From Streptomyces canus (GTDB lineage: Bacteria; Actinomycetota; Actinomycetes; Streptomycetales; Streptomycetaceae), in assembly GCF_001514145.1 (NCBI RefSeq), contig NZ_KQ948658.1, positions 393,430 to 457,429 of the forward strand: 64,000 nt of DNA, in the 5' to 3' direction. The notes under the pieces are model-generated. The model saw nothing but the letters and a program-made list of their open reading frames with translations, was not told the origin of the DNA and did no database searches. Each line of letters begins with the position of its first letter. Position 1 is the stretch's first letter. Shown in pieces: positions 36,685 to 45,685 of this stretch. A program made the translations under genes and the position numbers.

Positions 36685-37736
36685 AGATCCTCATCGTCGG
36701 CATGGGCTACGCCGGCTCCCGCTTCCTGACCGCCTTCCGCAGCCTGGGCCAGTCGTTCGGACTGGCCTATCACGCACGGCACCGCACCCGGGAGGACATC
36801 CCGTACTTCCCGACCCTGGAGGGAGCCCTCGCGGAACACGTCCCCGACCTGGTGGTGGTGGCCGCCACCGACTCCGCCCACGCGGACATCCTCACCCGGC
36901 TGCACGGTTACCGCGGCTTCGTCCTCGCGGAGAAGCCCCTCACCTCCCCGCACGACGACCTGGACGCCGTCGCCAAGGCCCTCACCGGCGCCAGGGGGTT
37001 CGCCCTGGACCTGGTCGAGCGCTACTCGGAGGCCACCGAAGCGCTGCGCACCTACGTCCACGAGCACGAACTACGGCTCGTCCGCGCCCACTTGACGTGG
37101 GGCAAGGACCGCATCAACGACCACCGCCCGACCGTCGGCGTCACCAGCGAGGTCATCCACAGCCTCGACCTGGTCCGGTACGTCACAGGAGGCGACGAGC
37201 CCCTGAGGGTGCGCGACGCCCTCGGCGTCACCTCCGACTTCTCGGTCTCCGGACCCGACGTCCTCGACAGCGTCGCCCTGACCGCCACGCTCGGCGAGGC
37301 TCCGGTGACGGTGTACAGCAGCTTCACCAACATCGTCCGCCAGCGCACCGTCGACCTCGCCTTCCGGGACCGGCGCGGACAGCTCGTGTACGCCAGTTGC
37401 GTCTACGACACCCCGGTCTGGGACGCAGACCACCTGCGCGTCTGGCGGCGCGAGGACGGCCAGGAACACACCCTGTGCGAGGTCGACACCAGGGACGTCG
37501 AGGTGCCCGACGCACAGCGCGCGGTCGTCAAACTCCGCCGCCTCGCGCTGGACGTCGTACGCCATGTCGCCGACGGGACACCGCCAAGGGTGCCGTTCGC
37601 CGGGCTCGCCGAGTCCGTCGGGACGCAGCGCCTGCTCAACGACATCGAAACCGCCGCCCGCATCACCGGACCGGCCCGCTACTTCCCACACGGCCGCACT
37701 CCGGTGACCGAAGTGGACTGGGAGCGCCTCGGATGA
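36681..37736 (+). CDS. Gfo/Idh/MocA-family NAD(P)-dependent oxidoreductase
   Basis: This 351-aa enzyme has an N-terminal Rossmann fold with ILIVGMGYAGSRF as the dinucleotide-binding loop and the conserved EKP at residues 84-86 (LAEKPLTS). The C-terminal alpha/beta domain shows substrate-site residues in HLTWGKDRINDHRP and the EVIHSLDLVRYVTGG helix. Its GTG overlaps the GNAT stop (GTGA). It probably reduces a ketone or imine, possibly the 4-oxo group of the ALA-derived product. The exact substrate cannot be told from sequence. Confidence 0.85.
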   Translation: MKILIVGMGYAGSRFLTAFRSLGQSFGLAYHARHRTREDIPYFPTLEGALAEHVPDLVVVAATDSAHADILTRLHGYRGFVLAEKPLTSPHDDLDAVAKALTGARGFALDLVERYSEATEALRTYVHEHELRLVRAHLTWGKDRINDHRPTVGVTSEVIHSLDLVRYVTGGDEPLRVRDALGVTSDFSVSGPDVLDSVALTATLGEAPVTVYSSFTNIVRQRTVDLAFRDRRGQLVYASCVYDTPVWDADHLRVWRREDGQEHTLCEVDTRDVEVPDAQRAVVKLRRLALDVVRHVADGTPPRVPFAGLAESVGTQRLLNDIETAARITGPARYFPHGRTPVTEVDWERLG

Positions 37737-38962
37737 CCACATCCACCCCCACCACCCCCATGAACCGGCTCTACATCCTCGTCCTCGGAGCCTTCGCGCT
37801 CGGCCTCGACGCCTACGTCATGGCCGGACTGCTGCCCAAGGTCGCCGCCGACCTGCACACCAGCGAGTCCGCGGCGGGCCAGATGGTGACCCTCTTCACC
37901 CTCTGCTACGCCCTCGCCGCACCGGTGTTCGCCACCGCGCTGGCCGGACGGCCCGCCAAGACCATCCTGACCGCGGCCCTGCTGCTGTTCACCGCCGCCA
38001 ACGCGCTCACCGCCCTCGCCGGCAGCCTGGCCGTGCTGCTCGTCGCCCGGGCCCTCGCGGGCGTCGGCGCGGGTGTCTACTCACCCATGGCCGCCGCCAC
38101 CGCGGCCTCCCTCGCCGGTGAGGAACGGCGCGGCCGGGCCCTCGCCCTCGTCATGGGCGGGATGAGCATCGGCACGGTCATCGGCGTACCGGTCGGCGTG
38201 CTGCTCGCCGACCACGTCGGCTGGCGCGGCACGCTGTGGCTGATCACCGGCCTCGGCGCCGTCGCCATCGCCGGGATCGTCCTCGCGCTGCCCCGCCTGG
38301 AGGCCGCCCCGCCGCCGCCCCTGCGCGAGCGGGCCCGCATCCTGGCCCGGCGTCCCGTGGCCGCGATCGCCGGGGTGTCCCTCATCGCCGGTGTCACCAG
38401 CCTCGGCCTGTACACCTACCTCGCGCCCTTCCTCGCCGACGCGGGCGGCATCGACGGGACGCTCGGCGCGATGTGGGCCTGGGGCCTGGGCGGTGTGGCC
38501 GGAAGCCTGCTGATCGGCCGGATCGTCGACCGCACGGGACGGCCGTACGCCGTCGTCACCGTCGTCCTGCTCCTGCTGTGCCTCTCCCACCTGCTGCTGC
38601 CCGTCGCGGCCCGGGCCACCTGGGTGCTCGCCGTGCCGCTGGTGGTGTGGGGCGCGACCGGCTGGGCGCTCCAGGTGCCCCAGCAGCACCAGCTCATCGC
38701 CGCCCGACCTGACCAGGCGCCCGTCGCGGTCTCCCTCAACAGCTCGGCCGTCTACCTCGGCAGCGCGCTCGGCTCCGCCCTGGGCGGGGTCACCCTCGCC
38801 GCCGGAGTGGCCCCCGCGGACCTGCCGTACTGGACGGGCGCGCTCGTGGCCGTCGGGCTGGTGCTGCACCTGGTTCTGGTCCGCATGCCCCGATCGGCCG
38901 ACGCGGAGGAGGAGGCCGGCCGGAACGCGCGCACGCCGGAATCGGTCACCGCGGGTGAGTAG
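37733..38962 (+). CDS. MFS exporter (DHA1/AraJ-like)
   Basis: This 409-aa membrane protein has 12 hydrophobic helices. LGLDAYVMAGLLPKVAADLHTSESAAGQM is characteristic of the AraJ/Cmx/NepI exporter group, and motif C-like glycine repeats appear at GVPVGVLLADHVGWRG. Its ATG overlaps the oxidoreductase stop (ATGA). As the last biosynthetic-type gene of the operon it likely exports the end product and gives self-resistance. The LysR gene overlaps its end by 8 bases. Confidence 0.87.
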   Translation: MTTSTPTTPMNRLYILVLGAFALGLDAYVMAGLLPKVAADLHTSESAAGQMVTLFTLCYALAAPVFATALAGRPAKTILTAALLLFTAANALTALAGSLAVLLVARALAGVGAGVYSPMAAATAASLAGEERRGRALALVMGGMSIGTVIGVPVGVLLADHVGWRGTLWLITGLGAVAIAGIVLALPRLEAAPPPPLRERARILARRPVAAIAGVSLIAGVTSLGLYTYLAPFLADAGGIDGTLGAMWAWGLGGVAGSLLIGRIVDRTGRPYAVVTVVLLLLCLSHLLLPVAARATWVLAVPLVVWGATGWALQVPQQHQLIAARPDQAPVAVSLNSSAVYLGSALGSALGGVTLAAGVAPADLPYWTGALVAVGLVLHLVLVRMPRSADAEEEAGRNARTPESVTAGE

Positions 38963-39839
38963 TACCGTCGTGACAATGGACGTAGGACTGCAACAGCTGC
39001 GCTGTTTCCTCACCTTGGCGGAGGAACAGCACTTCACCCGGGCCGCGGAACGGCTCGGCATCCCCCAGCCCACGCTCAGCCGCACCATCCGCAGGCTGGA
39101 GGACCACGTCGGCTGCCGGCTGCTCGACCGGACCACCCGCCACCCCCGGCTGACCCCGGACGGTGAACGCCTCCGCGCCGAGCTCCAGGTCCTGCTGCCC
39201 CGCCTCGAAGCGGCCCTGCGTCCCGTCCCGCAGGAGGAGCCCCTCAGCCTCGGCTACACCTGGGGCTTCCCCCGCCGCCGCGGTCGTGACGCCATCGACC
39301 TCGTCGAACGCCGGCACCATGTCCTGGTCCAGCCGGTACGCCGGGACGAGCGGCTGGCCGGCGTCCATACCGGGGCCGTGGACGCCGCGCTGCTGTGGGG
39401 CCCGGTCGAGGATCCCCGCCTCCACACCGTGGAGATCGCCCGCGAGGAGCGGGTCGCCGCGGTGTCGGTCCGCTCGACCCTCGCCACGCGTTCCCGGGTC
39501 GGCTGGCGGGACCTGGGCCGCCGCTGCCTCGTCCTGAACACGGTCAGCGGCACCCTGGCGCCCGGCGACTGGCCCGCCGACGCCCGGCCCGAGATCGGTG
39601 CCGAGGCCGCCAACCTGGACGAGTACCTGCACGCCGTCGCCGCCCGCCGGGGCGTGGGCGTCCTGCCGAAGTCGGTCGCCACTCAGCATCCCGATCCCGA
39701 CGTCCTGTACCTCCCCCTCACCGGCGCCCCGCCCGCGGTCCTGCACTACGTCCATCCGCGCACCAACCCCCATCCGCACGCGGAGAACCTCTCCAAGGCG
39801 TTGCGGGACGCGGAGAGGCCGGTGCTCCAGAGCGCCTGA
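38955..39839 (+). CDS. LysR-family transcriptional regulator
   Basis: This roughly 290-aa regulator has an N-terminal winged helix with QQLRCFLTLAEEQHFTRAAERLGIPQPTLSRTIRRLE at about residues 10-50. A periplasmic-binding-like effector domain follows (LSLGYTWGFPRRRGRDAIDLVE; GVGVLPKSVA). It starts at GTG 38955, overlapping the MFS stop; ATG 38976 is also possible. As the last gene of the operon it probably autoregulates through the tandem palindromes at 34828-34862, with the operon's metabolite as co-inducer. Confidence 0.87.
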   Translation: MSSTVVTMDVGLQQLRCFLTLAEEQHFTRAAERLGIPQPTLSRTIRRLEDHVGCRLLDRTTRHPRLTPDGERLRAELQVLLPRLEAALRPVPQEEPLSLGYTWGFPRRRGRDAIDLVERRHHVLVQPVRRDERLAGVHTGAVDAALLWGPVEDPRLHTVEIAREERVAAVSVRSTLATRSRVGWRDLGRRCLVLNTVSGTLAPGDWPADARPEIGAEAANLDEYLHAVAARRGVGVLPKSVATQHPDPDVLYLPLTGAPPAVLHYVHPRTNPHPHAENLSKALRDAERPVLQSA

Positions 39840-40016
39840 CCGGTTGTCGCCGGTGGGGATGATCGCCCGCAGTGCGGGAACCCGGTCGGTCGGAAGAGAA
39901 GACCCCCCACAGGCGAGGCGAGTCATGGCCGAGCAGAAGTCGCGCAGCAGGTAGCAGAGTCAGGATCACCGTCAACGGCGCAGGGGCCTCCGCAGCCGCC
40001 GCGGGCGGCCGCGTCG

Positions 40017-40604
40017 GTGCTGGGGAAGGTTCCCGGGGCCGGGACGGTGGGCCGGGTGGCCGGTGGAGCGCTGGACCGGGTCGGAGCGGTGTCCCCGCGC
40101 GGCCGACGGCTCGCGGTGCTTGTTTGTCGCGCTTCTTGCGTGACCGAGGCCGCGGAGGCGGTCCTCGCGGGCTCCCCGAAGGCCGCGCGTTACGGTCCCG
40201 CCGCCTTCCACGCCGTACTGAGCGCAACGCTGTCCCGCTCCGGCGTCCTGGTGCGCGACCCGGACCGGCTGCGCCAACTGGAGACCGTCGGCACCGTCCT
40301 CCTGCACCCGAGCGCCCTGCGCACCCCGGGCGCGGGCGCAGACCCCTGGGCGGAGGCCGTGCTGGACGCGGCCCGGCGCGCTGGACTCCGCGTCGTCGTC
40401 GTGGACGACCCCGCGCTGGCCGACTTCACCGGCCTCGCGGACCAAGTCGTGGACGCCGAGCGGCCGTTGAGGGACATCATCGACCAACTCCGCGACGACG
40501 ACGGCGATGGCGATGACGACGCCGAGGGTGGCGGTGGCGTTCTCACCATCGCCCGCCCCCAGGACGCCGACGTCGTCGAGATCGGTTGCGCTGAGGGTGA
40601 CTGA
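40017..40604 (+). pseudogene. Remnant resembling a CtpI-type cation P-type ATPase
   Basis: This 195-codon open frame has no transmembrane block and no complete domain. ASPKAARYGPAAFHAVL-like, LSRSGVLVRDPDRLRQLETVGTVLLHP and PLRDIIDQLRDDDG segments resemble parts of the very large actinobacterial CtpI P-type ATPases, where they belong to the degenerate N-terminal half. The DKTGT phosphorylation motif is absent. The frame continues sensibly upstream to about 39927 without a start codon. It ends in an Asp-rich tail directly followed by a dispersed repeat. It is best read as a decayed fragment, but a small functional protein cannot be excluded. Confidence 0.45.
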
Positions 40605-40605
40605 C

Positions 40606-40665
40606 CCAGGGGCCCGGGGCGGTATCGATGTGCGGCTACCGCCGCGTGGGCGCGACCAGCCCCCA
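40606..40665 (+). repeat. Streptomyces dispersed intergenic repeat, copy B (full form)
   Basis: It begins 2 bases after the stop of the ATPase remnant with CCAGGGGCCCGGGGCGG. It continues through ATCGATGTGCGGCTACC, GCCGCGTGGGCGCGAC and CAGCCCCCAC. The block order is the same as in copy A at 1857-1915. It separates two convergent genes. Confidence 0.7.
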
Positions 40666-40684
40666 CCGACCCGCGGTCGCCGAA

Positions 40685-42139
40685 CTACGCGCTGACCCCC
40701 GCCGCCTCGCGAACTTCAACCGACTCCAACCGCTCAGCCGTCCGTTCAGCGGAACGCCGGGCCCACGGCCCAGTGGTCACCGCCCCGAGCACCAGCACCG
40801 CGACCCCGCACCCGGCCAGAATCCACCACCCCGGCACCGCAGCGGGCACGAACTTCTCCCCGTACGAAGACGCACCCACCCCCGAGGCCAACACCGCCCC
40901 GATCACCGCGACACCCAGCGTCTGCCCGAGCTGCCGACTCGTGGACGCGACCGCGGCCGCGACCCCGGCCTGGGCCCGCGGCATCCCCGACACCGCCGTG
41001 TTCGTGATCGGCGCGTTGACGAACCCGAACCCGATCCCGAACAACACGTACCCGAGGAACAGCGTGACGTCGGACGTCTCCGCGTCGAAGGCCGCGAAGA
41101 GCACCCCGCTCACGGTCATGGCGATCCCCGCGATCACCAACGGCAGCCGCGGCCCCCGGCTCCCCACCAGCCGCCCGGCGAGGGGCGCGCACAGGAACAT
41201 CGGCACCGCCATCGGCAGCATCCACAGGCCGGCGTGCAGCGCGTCCAGCCCGCGGACGTTCTGCAGATACAGCGTCGACAGGAACAGGAACCCGCCAAGC
41301 CCCGCGAACGCGCTGATCGCGATCACCGTGGCCCCGCTGAACGGCGCGGACCGGAAGAACCGCAGGTCGATGAGGGGCTCGTCGCGCCGGGGCTCGTACC
41401 AGAGCAGTCCGGCCAGGGCGACGACGGCCACGACGGCGAAGGGCAGGACGGAGGAGAACCCCGAGGCCGGCGCCTCGATGATCGCGTACGTCAGTGAGCC
41501 GAACAGCGCGATCACCAGGACCTGTCCGACCGGGTCGGGACGGCGGGCCTTGGGTGCCCGGGACTCGGGGACGTACCGCAGGGTGAGCAGCAGGGCCGCG
41601 AGGCCGACCGGCAGGTTGACCCAGAAGATCGAGCGCCAGCCGACCGAGTCCACGAGCACGCCGCCGACCAGCGGTCCCGCGGCCATGGAGATGCCGACGA
41701 CCGCGCCCCACACCCCGATCGCCCGGGCGCGCTCGCGCGGGTCCGTGAAGGTGTTGGTGATGATCGACATCGCGACCGGGTTGAGCATCGAACCGCCGAC
41801 CGCCTGCACCATGCGGAAGGCGATCAGCGCCTCCAGGTCGGGCGCGGCGGAACACAGCGCGGAGCCGATCGTGAACACGATCAGGCCCGCCATGAAGACA
41901 CGCTTGCGGCCGATCCGGTCTCCCGTGGAGCCGGCCAGCATCAGCAGCGAGGCGAGGACGAGGGTGTACGCGTCGATCGTCCACTGGAGACCCGCCGTGC
42001 TCGCGTCCAGGCCTCGCTGCATGGCGGGCAGGGCGACGTTGAGGGCGGTGGTGTCGAGACTCACGATCAGCAGGCTCATACAGCAGATCGCGAGTACCAG
42101 CATGCGTCGGCGTTGGCTGAGCTCGGGCATGCGCGCCAT
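40685..42139 (-). CDS. DHA2-type MFS multidrug transporter
   Basis: This 484-aa membrane protein has 14 hydrophobic helices. The N-terminal pattern LLIVSLDTTALNVALPAMQRGL and motif A (AGSTGDRIGRKRVFMAG) belong to the EmrB/QacA group, and motif C is near GPLVGGVLVDSVGWRSIFWVNLP. It probably effluxes hydrophobic drugs. No regulator is adjacent. The upstream region (42152-42180) is AT-rich for this genome and holds AGTGCGTCTAACT, a possible operator. The start at 42139 or Met4 (42130) cannot be decided. Confidence 0.9.
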   Translation of the reverse strand: MARMPELSQRRRMLVLAICCMSLLIVSLDTTALNVALPAMQRGLDASTAGLQWTIDAYTLVLASLLMLAGSTGDRIGRKRVFMAGLIVFTIGSALCSAAPDLEALIAFRMVQAVGGSMLNPVAMSIITNTFTDPRERARAIGVWGAVVGISMAAGPLVGGVLVDSVGWRSIFWVNLPVGLAALLLTLRYVPESRAPKARRPDPVGQVLVIALFGSLTYAIIEAPASGFSSVLPFAVVAVVALAGLLWYEPRRDEPLIDLRFFRSAPFSGATVIAISAFAGLGGFLFLSTLYLQNVRGLDALHAGLWMLPMAVPMFLCAPLAGRLVGSRGPRLPLVIAGIAMTVSGVLFAAFDAETSDVTLFLGYVLFGIGFGFVNAPITNTAVSGMPRAQAGVAAAVASTSRQLGQTLGVAVIGAVLASGVGASSYGEKFVPAAVPGWWILAGCGVAVLVLGAVTTGPWARRSAERTAERLESVEVREAAGVSA

Positions 42140-42226
42140 CGTACGCCGATTTCAATAGTGCGTCTAACTAATGGTTGGTACATGATCAATGCGGGGGCAC
42201 CCCGGGCCGTGCGTGACAATGGGGGA

Positions 42227-43384
42227 ATGTCCACGACCGCGCTCACCGAGAACACGCCCCTGCGGATCGGTCCGCACACCGTTCAGCCGCCTGTCGTCCT
42301 GGCTCCGATGGCCGGGATCACCAACGCGCCCTTCCGCACCCTGTGCAGGGAGTTCAGCGGGGGCAAGGGGCTGTTCGTCAGCGAGATGATCACGACCCGG
42401 GCGCTCGTCGAGCGCAACGAGAAGACCATGCAGCTGATCCACTTCGACGAGAGCGAGACGCCTCGTTCGATCCAGCTGTACGGCGTCGACCCCGCCACCG
42501 TCGGCAAGGCCGTCCGCATGATCGCGGAGGAGGATCTCGCCGACCACATCGACCTCAACTTCGGGTGCCCGGTGCCGAAGGTGACGCGGAAGGGGGGCGG
42601 GTCCGCGCTGCCGTACAAGCGTCCTCTGCTCCGGGCGATCCTGCGCGAGGCCGTGAGCGGGGCGGGGGATCTGCCGGTCACGATGAAGATGCGCAAGGGC
42701 ATCGACGACGACCACATGACGTATCTGGACGCCGGGCGGATCGCGGTCGAGGAGGGGGTCACCTCCATCGCGCTGCACGGCCGTACGGCCGCCCAGCACT
42801 ACGGCGGCACGGCGGACTGGGACGCGATCGCCCGCCTGAAGGAACACGTGCCGGAGATTCCCGTGCTCGGCAACGGGGACATCTGGTCGGCGTCGGACGC
42901 GTTGCGGATGGTGGCGTCCACCGGCTGCGACGGGGTGGTCGTCGGGCGGGGGTGTCTGGGGCGGCCGTGGCTGTTTGCGGACCTGGTGGCGGCGTTCGAA
43001 GGGCGTACGGAGGACATCGCGCGGCCTTCGTTGCGCGAGGTGGCGGATGTCATGGTCCGCCACGCCACGCTCCTCGGCGAGTGGATCGGTGACGAGTCCC
43101 GCGGTGTCATCGACTTCCGTAAGCACGTGGCCTGGTACCTGAAGGGCTTCGCGGTCGGCAGTGAGATGCGCAAGCGGCTCGCGATCACGTCGTCGTTGGC
43201 GGAACTCCGGTCGGGCCTGGACGAGTTGGACCTGGACCAGCCCTGGCCGACGGGCGCGGACGGTCCGCGTGGCCGCACGTCCGGCAACAACCGGGTGGTC
43301 CTCCCGGACGGCTGGCTGAAGGACCCGTACGACTGTGGGGCGGGGGTCGGGGAGGACGCGGAGCTGGACACGTCGGGGGGTTGA
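42227..43384 (+). CDS. dusB: tRNA-dihydrouridine synthase
   Basis: This 385-aa FMN enzyme reduces uridines in the tRNA D-loop. The TIM-barrel start is VVLAPMAGITNAPFR, and the active-site Cys is in LNFGCPVPKVTRKGGGSAL. FMN-phosphate binding is suggested by GNGDIW and VVVGRGCLGRPW. The C-terminal helical domain binds tRNA. ATG 42227 is preceded only by a G-run, so the transcript may be nearly leaderless; earlier in-frame sequence overlaps the divergent MFS promoter. The Dus class is inferred from overall pattern. Confidence 0.93.
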   Translation: MSTTALTENTPLRIGPHTVQPPVVLAPMAGITNAPFRTLCREFSGGKGLFVSEMITTRALVERNEKTMQLIHFDESETPRSIQLYGVDPATVGKAVRMIAEEDLADHIDLNFGCPVPKVTRKGGGSALPYKRPLLRAILREAVSGAGDLPVTMKMRKGIDDDHMTYLDAGRIAVEEGVTSIALHGRTAAQHYGGTADWDAIARLKEHVPEIPVLGNGDIWSASDALRMVASTGCDGVVVGRGCLGRPWLFADLVAAFEGRTEDIARPSLREVADVMVRHATLLGEWIGDESRGVIDFRKHVAWYLKGFAVGSEMRKRLAITSSLAELRSGLDELDLDQPWPTGADGPRGRTSGNNRVVLPDGWLKDPYDCGAGVGEDAELDTSGG

Positions 43385-43401
43385 CCGGTCGTGCGGGTGC
43401 G

Positions 43402-43446
43402 GGTTCGGTGGGGGCGGGCGTTGTGCGCAGTTCCCCGCGCCCCTGG
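43402..43446 (-). repeat. Streptomyces dispersed intergenic repeat, copy D (short form)
   Basis: The minus strand reads CCAGGGGCGCGGGGAACTGC then GC, which is exactly the inverse of copy C at 43798-43819. The CCGCCCCCACCGAACCCGCA stretch follows. It lies 17 bases after the dusB stop. Confidence 0.7.
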
Positions 43447-43649
43447 ATGCCTGCGGCGGCCCGTTGCGGCTCCGGTGGGGGCTGGTGTAGCGCGTGCGGG
43501 TGTGTCGTGGGTCGGGGCCGGGGTGGGGGGGTATCCGTCCTCGGTCCGGCGGTTGCTGTTGCTGTTGCTTGGGCGGTCCTCGGTAACGGACGCCGGCCGC
43601 TGCGGGCGGACACCCCCCACCCCGTCCCCTTCGCGCCGTACGCGGCTAC

Positions 43650-43790
43650 CGGCCCATCGTGGCGCGCGACTCCCCCTCCACGGCCCGTCGTGGTGCGGCG
43701 TGCGGCGAACGGTCCGTCGTGGTGCGCGAGGTGACGAAGGGCCCGTCCTGGCGTGCGAGGTGAGGATCGGTCCGTCGTGGCGCCGGTGGC
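43650..43790. repeat. Five-copy minisatellite of about 30 bp
   Basis: The core CGGYCCRTCSTGGYGYG recurs at 43650, 43681, 43710, 43739 and 43768, giving periods of 28-31 bp with divergent spacers. It is not in a plausible gene. The period close to three helical turns would put each core on the same DNA face. Confidence 0.75.
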
Positions 43791-43796
43791 TGCAAC

Positions 43797-43850
43797 TCCC
43801 CAGGGGCGCGGGGAACTGCGCGACCAGCCCCCACTCACCCGCACCCGCCC
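43797..43850 (+). repeat. Streptomyces dispersed intergenic repeat, copy C (short form)
   Basis: CCAGGGGCGCGGGGAACTGC, then GCGACCAGCCCCCACTCACC, ends 50 bases before the sulfatase stop. Together with copy D it forms a 22-bp perfect inverted repeat enclosing 352 bp. Confidence 0.7.
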
Positions 43851-43901
43851 GACAACCCCGCCCGGCACCCCCCTAGGCGCCCGCCCAAGCCCAGCGCGGC
43901 G

Positions 43902-45653
43902 TTACCCCTTTGACGGATGCGGCGTCGAGCCGTACGCCGTCAGGAAGCGGTCTCGGAAGGAGCTCATCTTCCAGACCGGGGCGTTGTGTGCCGGCTTCAG
44001 GCCGTCCGTCCAGTTCCAGGACGCGATCTTGTCGAGAACCTTCGGATCCTTGGCGACGATCGAGATCGGCACGTCACGGCTGGCGTTCTCCCCGCTGACC
44101 CGGGCGATCGGCTGGTGGTCGCCGAGGAAGACGAGGACCGTGTCGTCGCTGCCGTAGCGCTCCAGCCACTGGGTCAGTGAAGTGACCGAGTACGAGATGG
44201 ACTTGCCGTACTCCTGCTTGGAGCGGGTGGAGTCGGCGATGATGTCGGACGGTTTGTTGCCCGCCTTCTGGATGCCCTTGAAGATCGAGCCGTCGCCCAG
44301 GTCGTCCCAGTCGACCATCTTCGGGATGGGCGCCCAGGGCTGGTGGCTGGAGGTCAGGATGATCTCGGACATCAGCGGCTTGTCGCGCTTCTTGCCGTGG
44401 ACCTGGCGCTGGTAGGCCTCCAGGGCGTACTGGTCGGGCATCGTCGACCAGCTGAACTTGGGTCCGTGGTAGCCGAGTTGGAAGGCGTTGTAGACCTTGT
44501 CGAGGTCGTAGTACTTCTGCTCGGGCCAGCCCTTCTGGATGCCCGGCATCACCCCCACCGTGTCCCAGGCGCCGGTCTTCTTGAAGGCCTTGGTGAGGCT
44601 GAGGTGGTCGCTGGCCATGACCGTCCGGTAGCGCTGCTGGTTGTCGATCCAGAGGCCGGAGAGGGTCGTGGAGTGGCCCAGCCAGCTGCTGCCGCCGTAC
44701 GTCGCCGAGGTCAGCCACCCGCTCTTCGCGTGGAAGCCGGCCTTCGCGAGGGCCGCGGTGCTGGTGTCGAGGGTCTTGTCCACGCCGGGCGCGATGGCCG
44801 GGTCCTCGACGGCGCTGCGGCCGTAGCTCTCGATGAAGGTGAAGATCATGTCCTTGCCGCGCAGGTCGGGCACCAGCTGGGAGCCGGGCGTGTTCCCGAA
44901 GGCGTCGACCTTGGCCACCTTCTGGAACTCCGCCTCGTCCCGCACGGTGTACAGCACCCGCTTGGCCTGGGTGGTGGCGAGCGCGGCGGTGTGCTCGGAG
45001 GCCAGCGGAGTGCCGAAGATCTGCAGACCGAGCGCGGAGCAGGTGACCCAGACGGTGGCCGCGAGGAGGGTGCCCCGGGTGGCGGTCTGCCGGTCCAGGA
45101 CCAGCACATTGCTCAGCCGGACCATCGCCAGCGACATGACGGCCAACGCGAGAAGGACCAGGACCACCGCGCCGACCGCGGCACCGACCGCCACTCCCTT
45201 GCCCATCGAGTCCGCGACATACGACTGCGCGTCGTCGAGCAACTCCCAGTCGAGGACGGCATTGAAGGGCCGCCCGAGGTAGTCGTTGAATCCCATGTCG
45301 AGCAGGTTCAGGATCGTCATCACTCCGAGCCCCACCCCGGACACCACGGCCACCACCAGCCGCGGCCGACGCGGCAGCGCCAGCGCCACGGCCGCCCCAA
45401 GGATCGCCTCCGCCGGAATCCGCACGAACGCCCGCGGGTGCAGATAGGCGACCTTGTTCGGCATGAGCAGGGCGCCGAGGACGAGCAGGGCGGCGAGGAT
45501 GTTGAGGGTCCACCGCGTGTTGCGTACGGCGGTGGGGTGAGCGTCCCGCCGGCGGGCGAGACGCGCGCGCAGGGACGGCTTCTCGGCCGGCGTGCTGTCC
45601 GTACCCGTCGCCTCGGCCTCGGGTGACGTGCTCTCTGCAAGGGTCTCGGACAC
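43902..45653 (-). CDS. Membrane sulfatase-like hydrolase/transferase (LTA-synthase type)
   Basis: This 583-aa protein has a basic cytoplasmic N-terminus of about 50 residues. Four to five transmembrane helices span about residues 50-220, and a large extracytoplasmic alkaline-phosphatase-superfamily domain follows. Metal and nucleophile positions are suggested by FTFIESYGRSA (Glu ligand and Ser in the nucleophile area), SSWLGHSTTLSG, SSHQPWAP and LVFLGDHQPIA. Relatives transfer phosphoglycerol or phosphoethanolamine to wall polymers or glycolipids. GTG 45653 has GGAAGGA 7 bases upstream. It is likely monocistronic, with a perfect 11-bp inverted repeat upstream. Confidence 0.82.
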   Translation of the reverse strand: MSETLAESTSPEAEATGTDSTPAEKPSLRARLARRRDAHPTAVRNTRWTLNILAALLVLGALLMPNKVAYLHPRAFVRIPAEAILGAAVALALPRRPRLVVAVVSGVGLGVMTILNLLDMGFNDYLGRPFNAVLDWELLDDAQSYVADSMGKGVAVGAAVGAVVLVLLALAVMSLAMVRLSNVLVLDRQTATRGTLLAATVWVTCSALGLQIFGTPLASEHTAALATTQAKRVLYTVRDEAEFQKVAKVDAFGNTPGSQLVPDLRGKDMIFTFIESYGRSAVEDPAIAPGVDKTLDTSTAALAKAGFHAKSGWLTSATYGGSSWLGHSTTLSGLWIDNQQRYRTVMASDHLSLTKAFKKTGAWDTVGVMPGIQKGWPEQKYYDLDKVYNAFQLGYHGPKFSWSTMPDQYALEAYQRQVHGKKRDKPLMSEIILTSSHQPWAPIPKMVDWDDLGDGSIFKGIQKAGNKPSDIIADSTRSKQEYGKSISYSVTSLTQWLERYGSDDTVLVFLGDHQPIARVSGENASRDVPISIVAKDPKVLDKIASWNWTDGLKPAHNAPVWKMSSFRDRFLTAYGSTPHPSKG

Positions 45654-45685
45654 CCGAGGGTCCTTCCGTACGGGTCCTGGTAGGA

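Larger units (their letters stand above)
43385..43901. other. 517-bp gene-free interval with repeats
   Basis: No convincing gene lies between the convergent dusB and sulfatase genes. Open frames on both strands are repetitive and lack ribosome-binding sites. The interval holds two outward-facing repeat copies (43402-43446 and 43797-43850) around a 30-bp minisatellite (43650-43790). Confidence 0.8.

Noticed and set aside
43185..43868. 227-codon minus-strand ORF over the minisatellite
   Set aside because: Its product is built from the tandem repeat and the dusB antisense strand. It has no ribosome-binding site and no domain.
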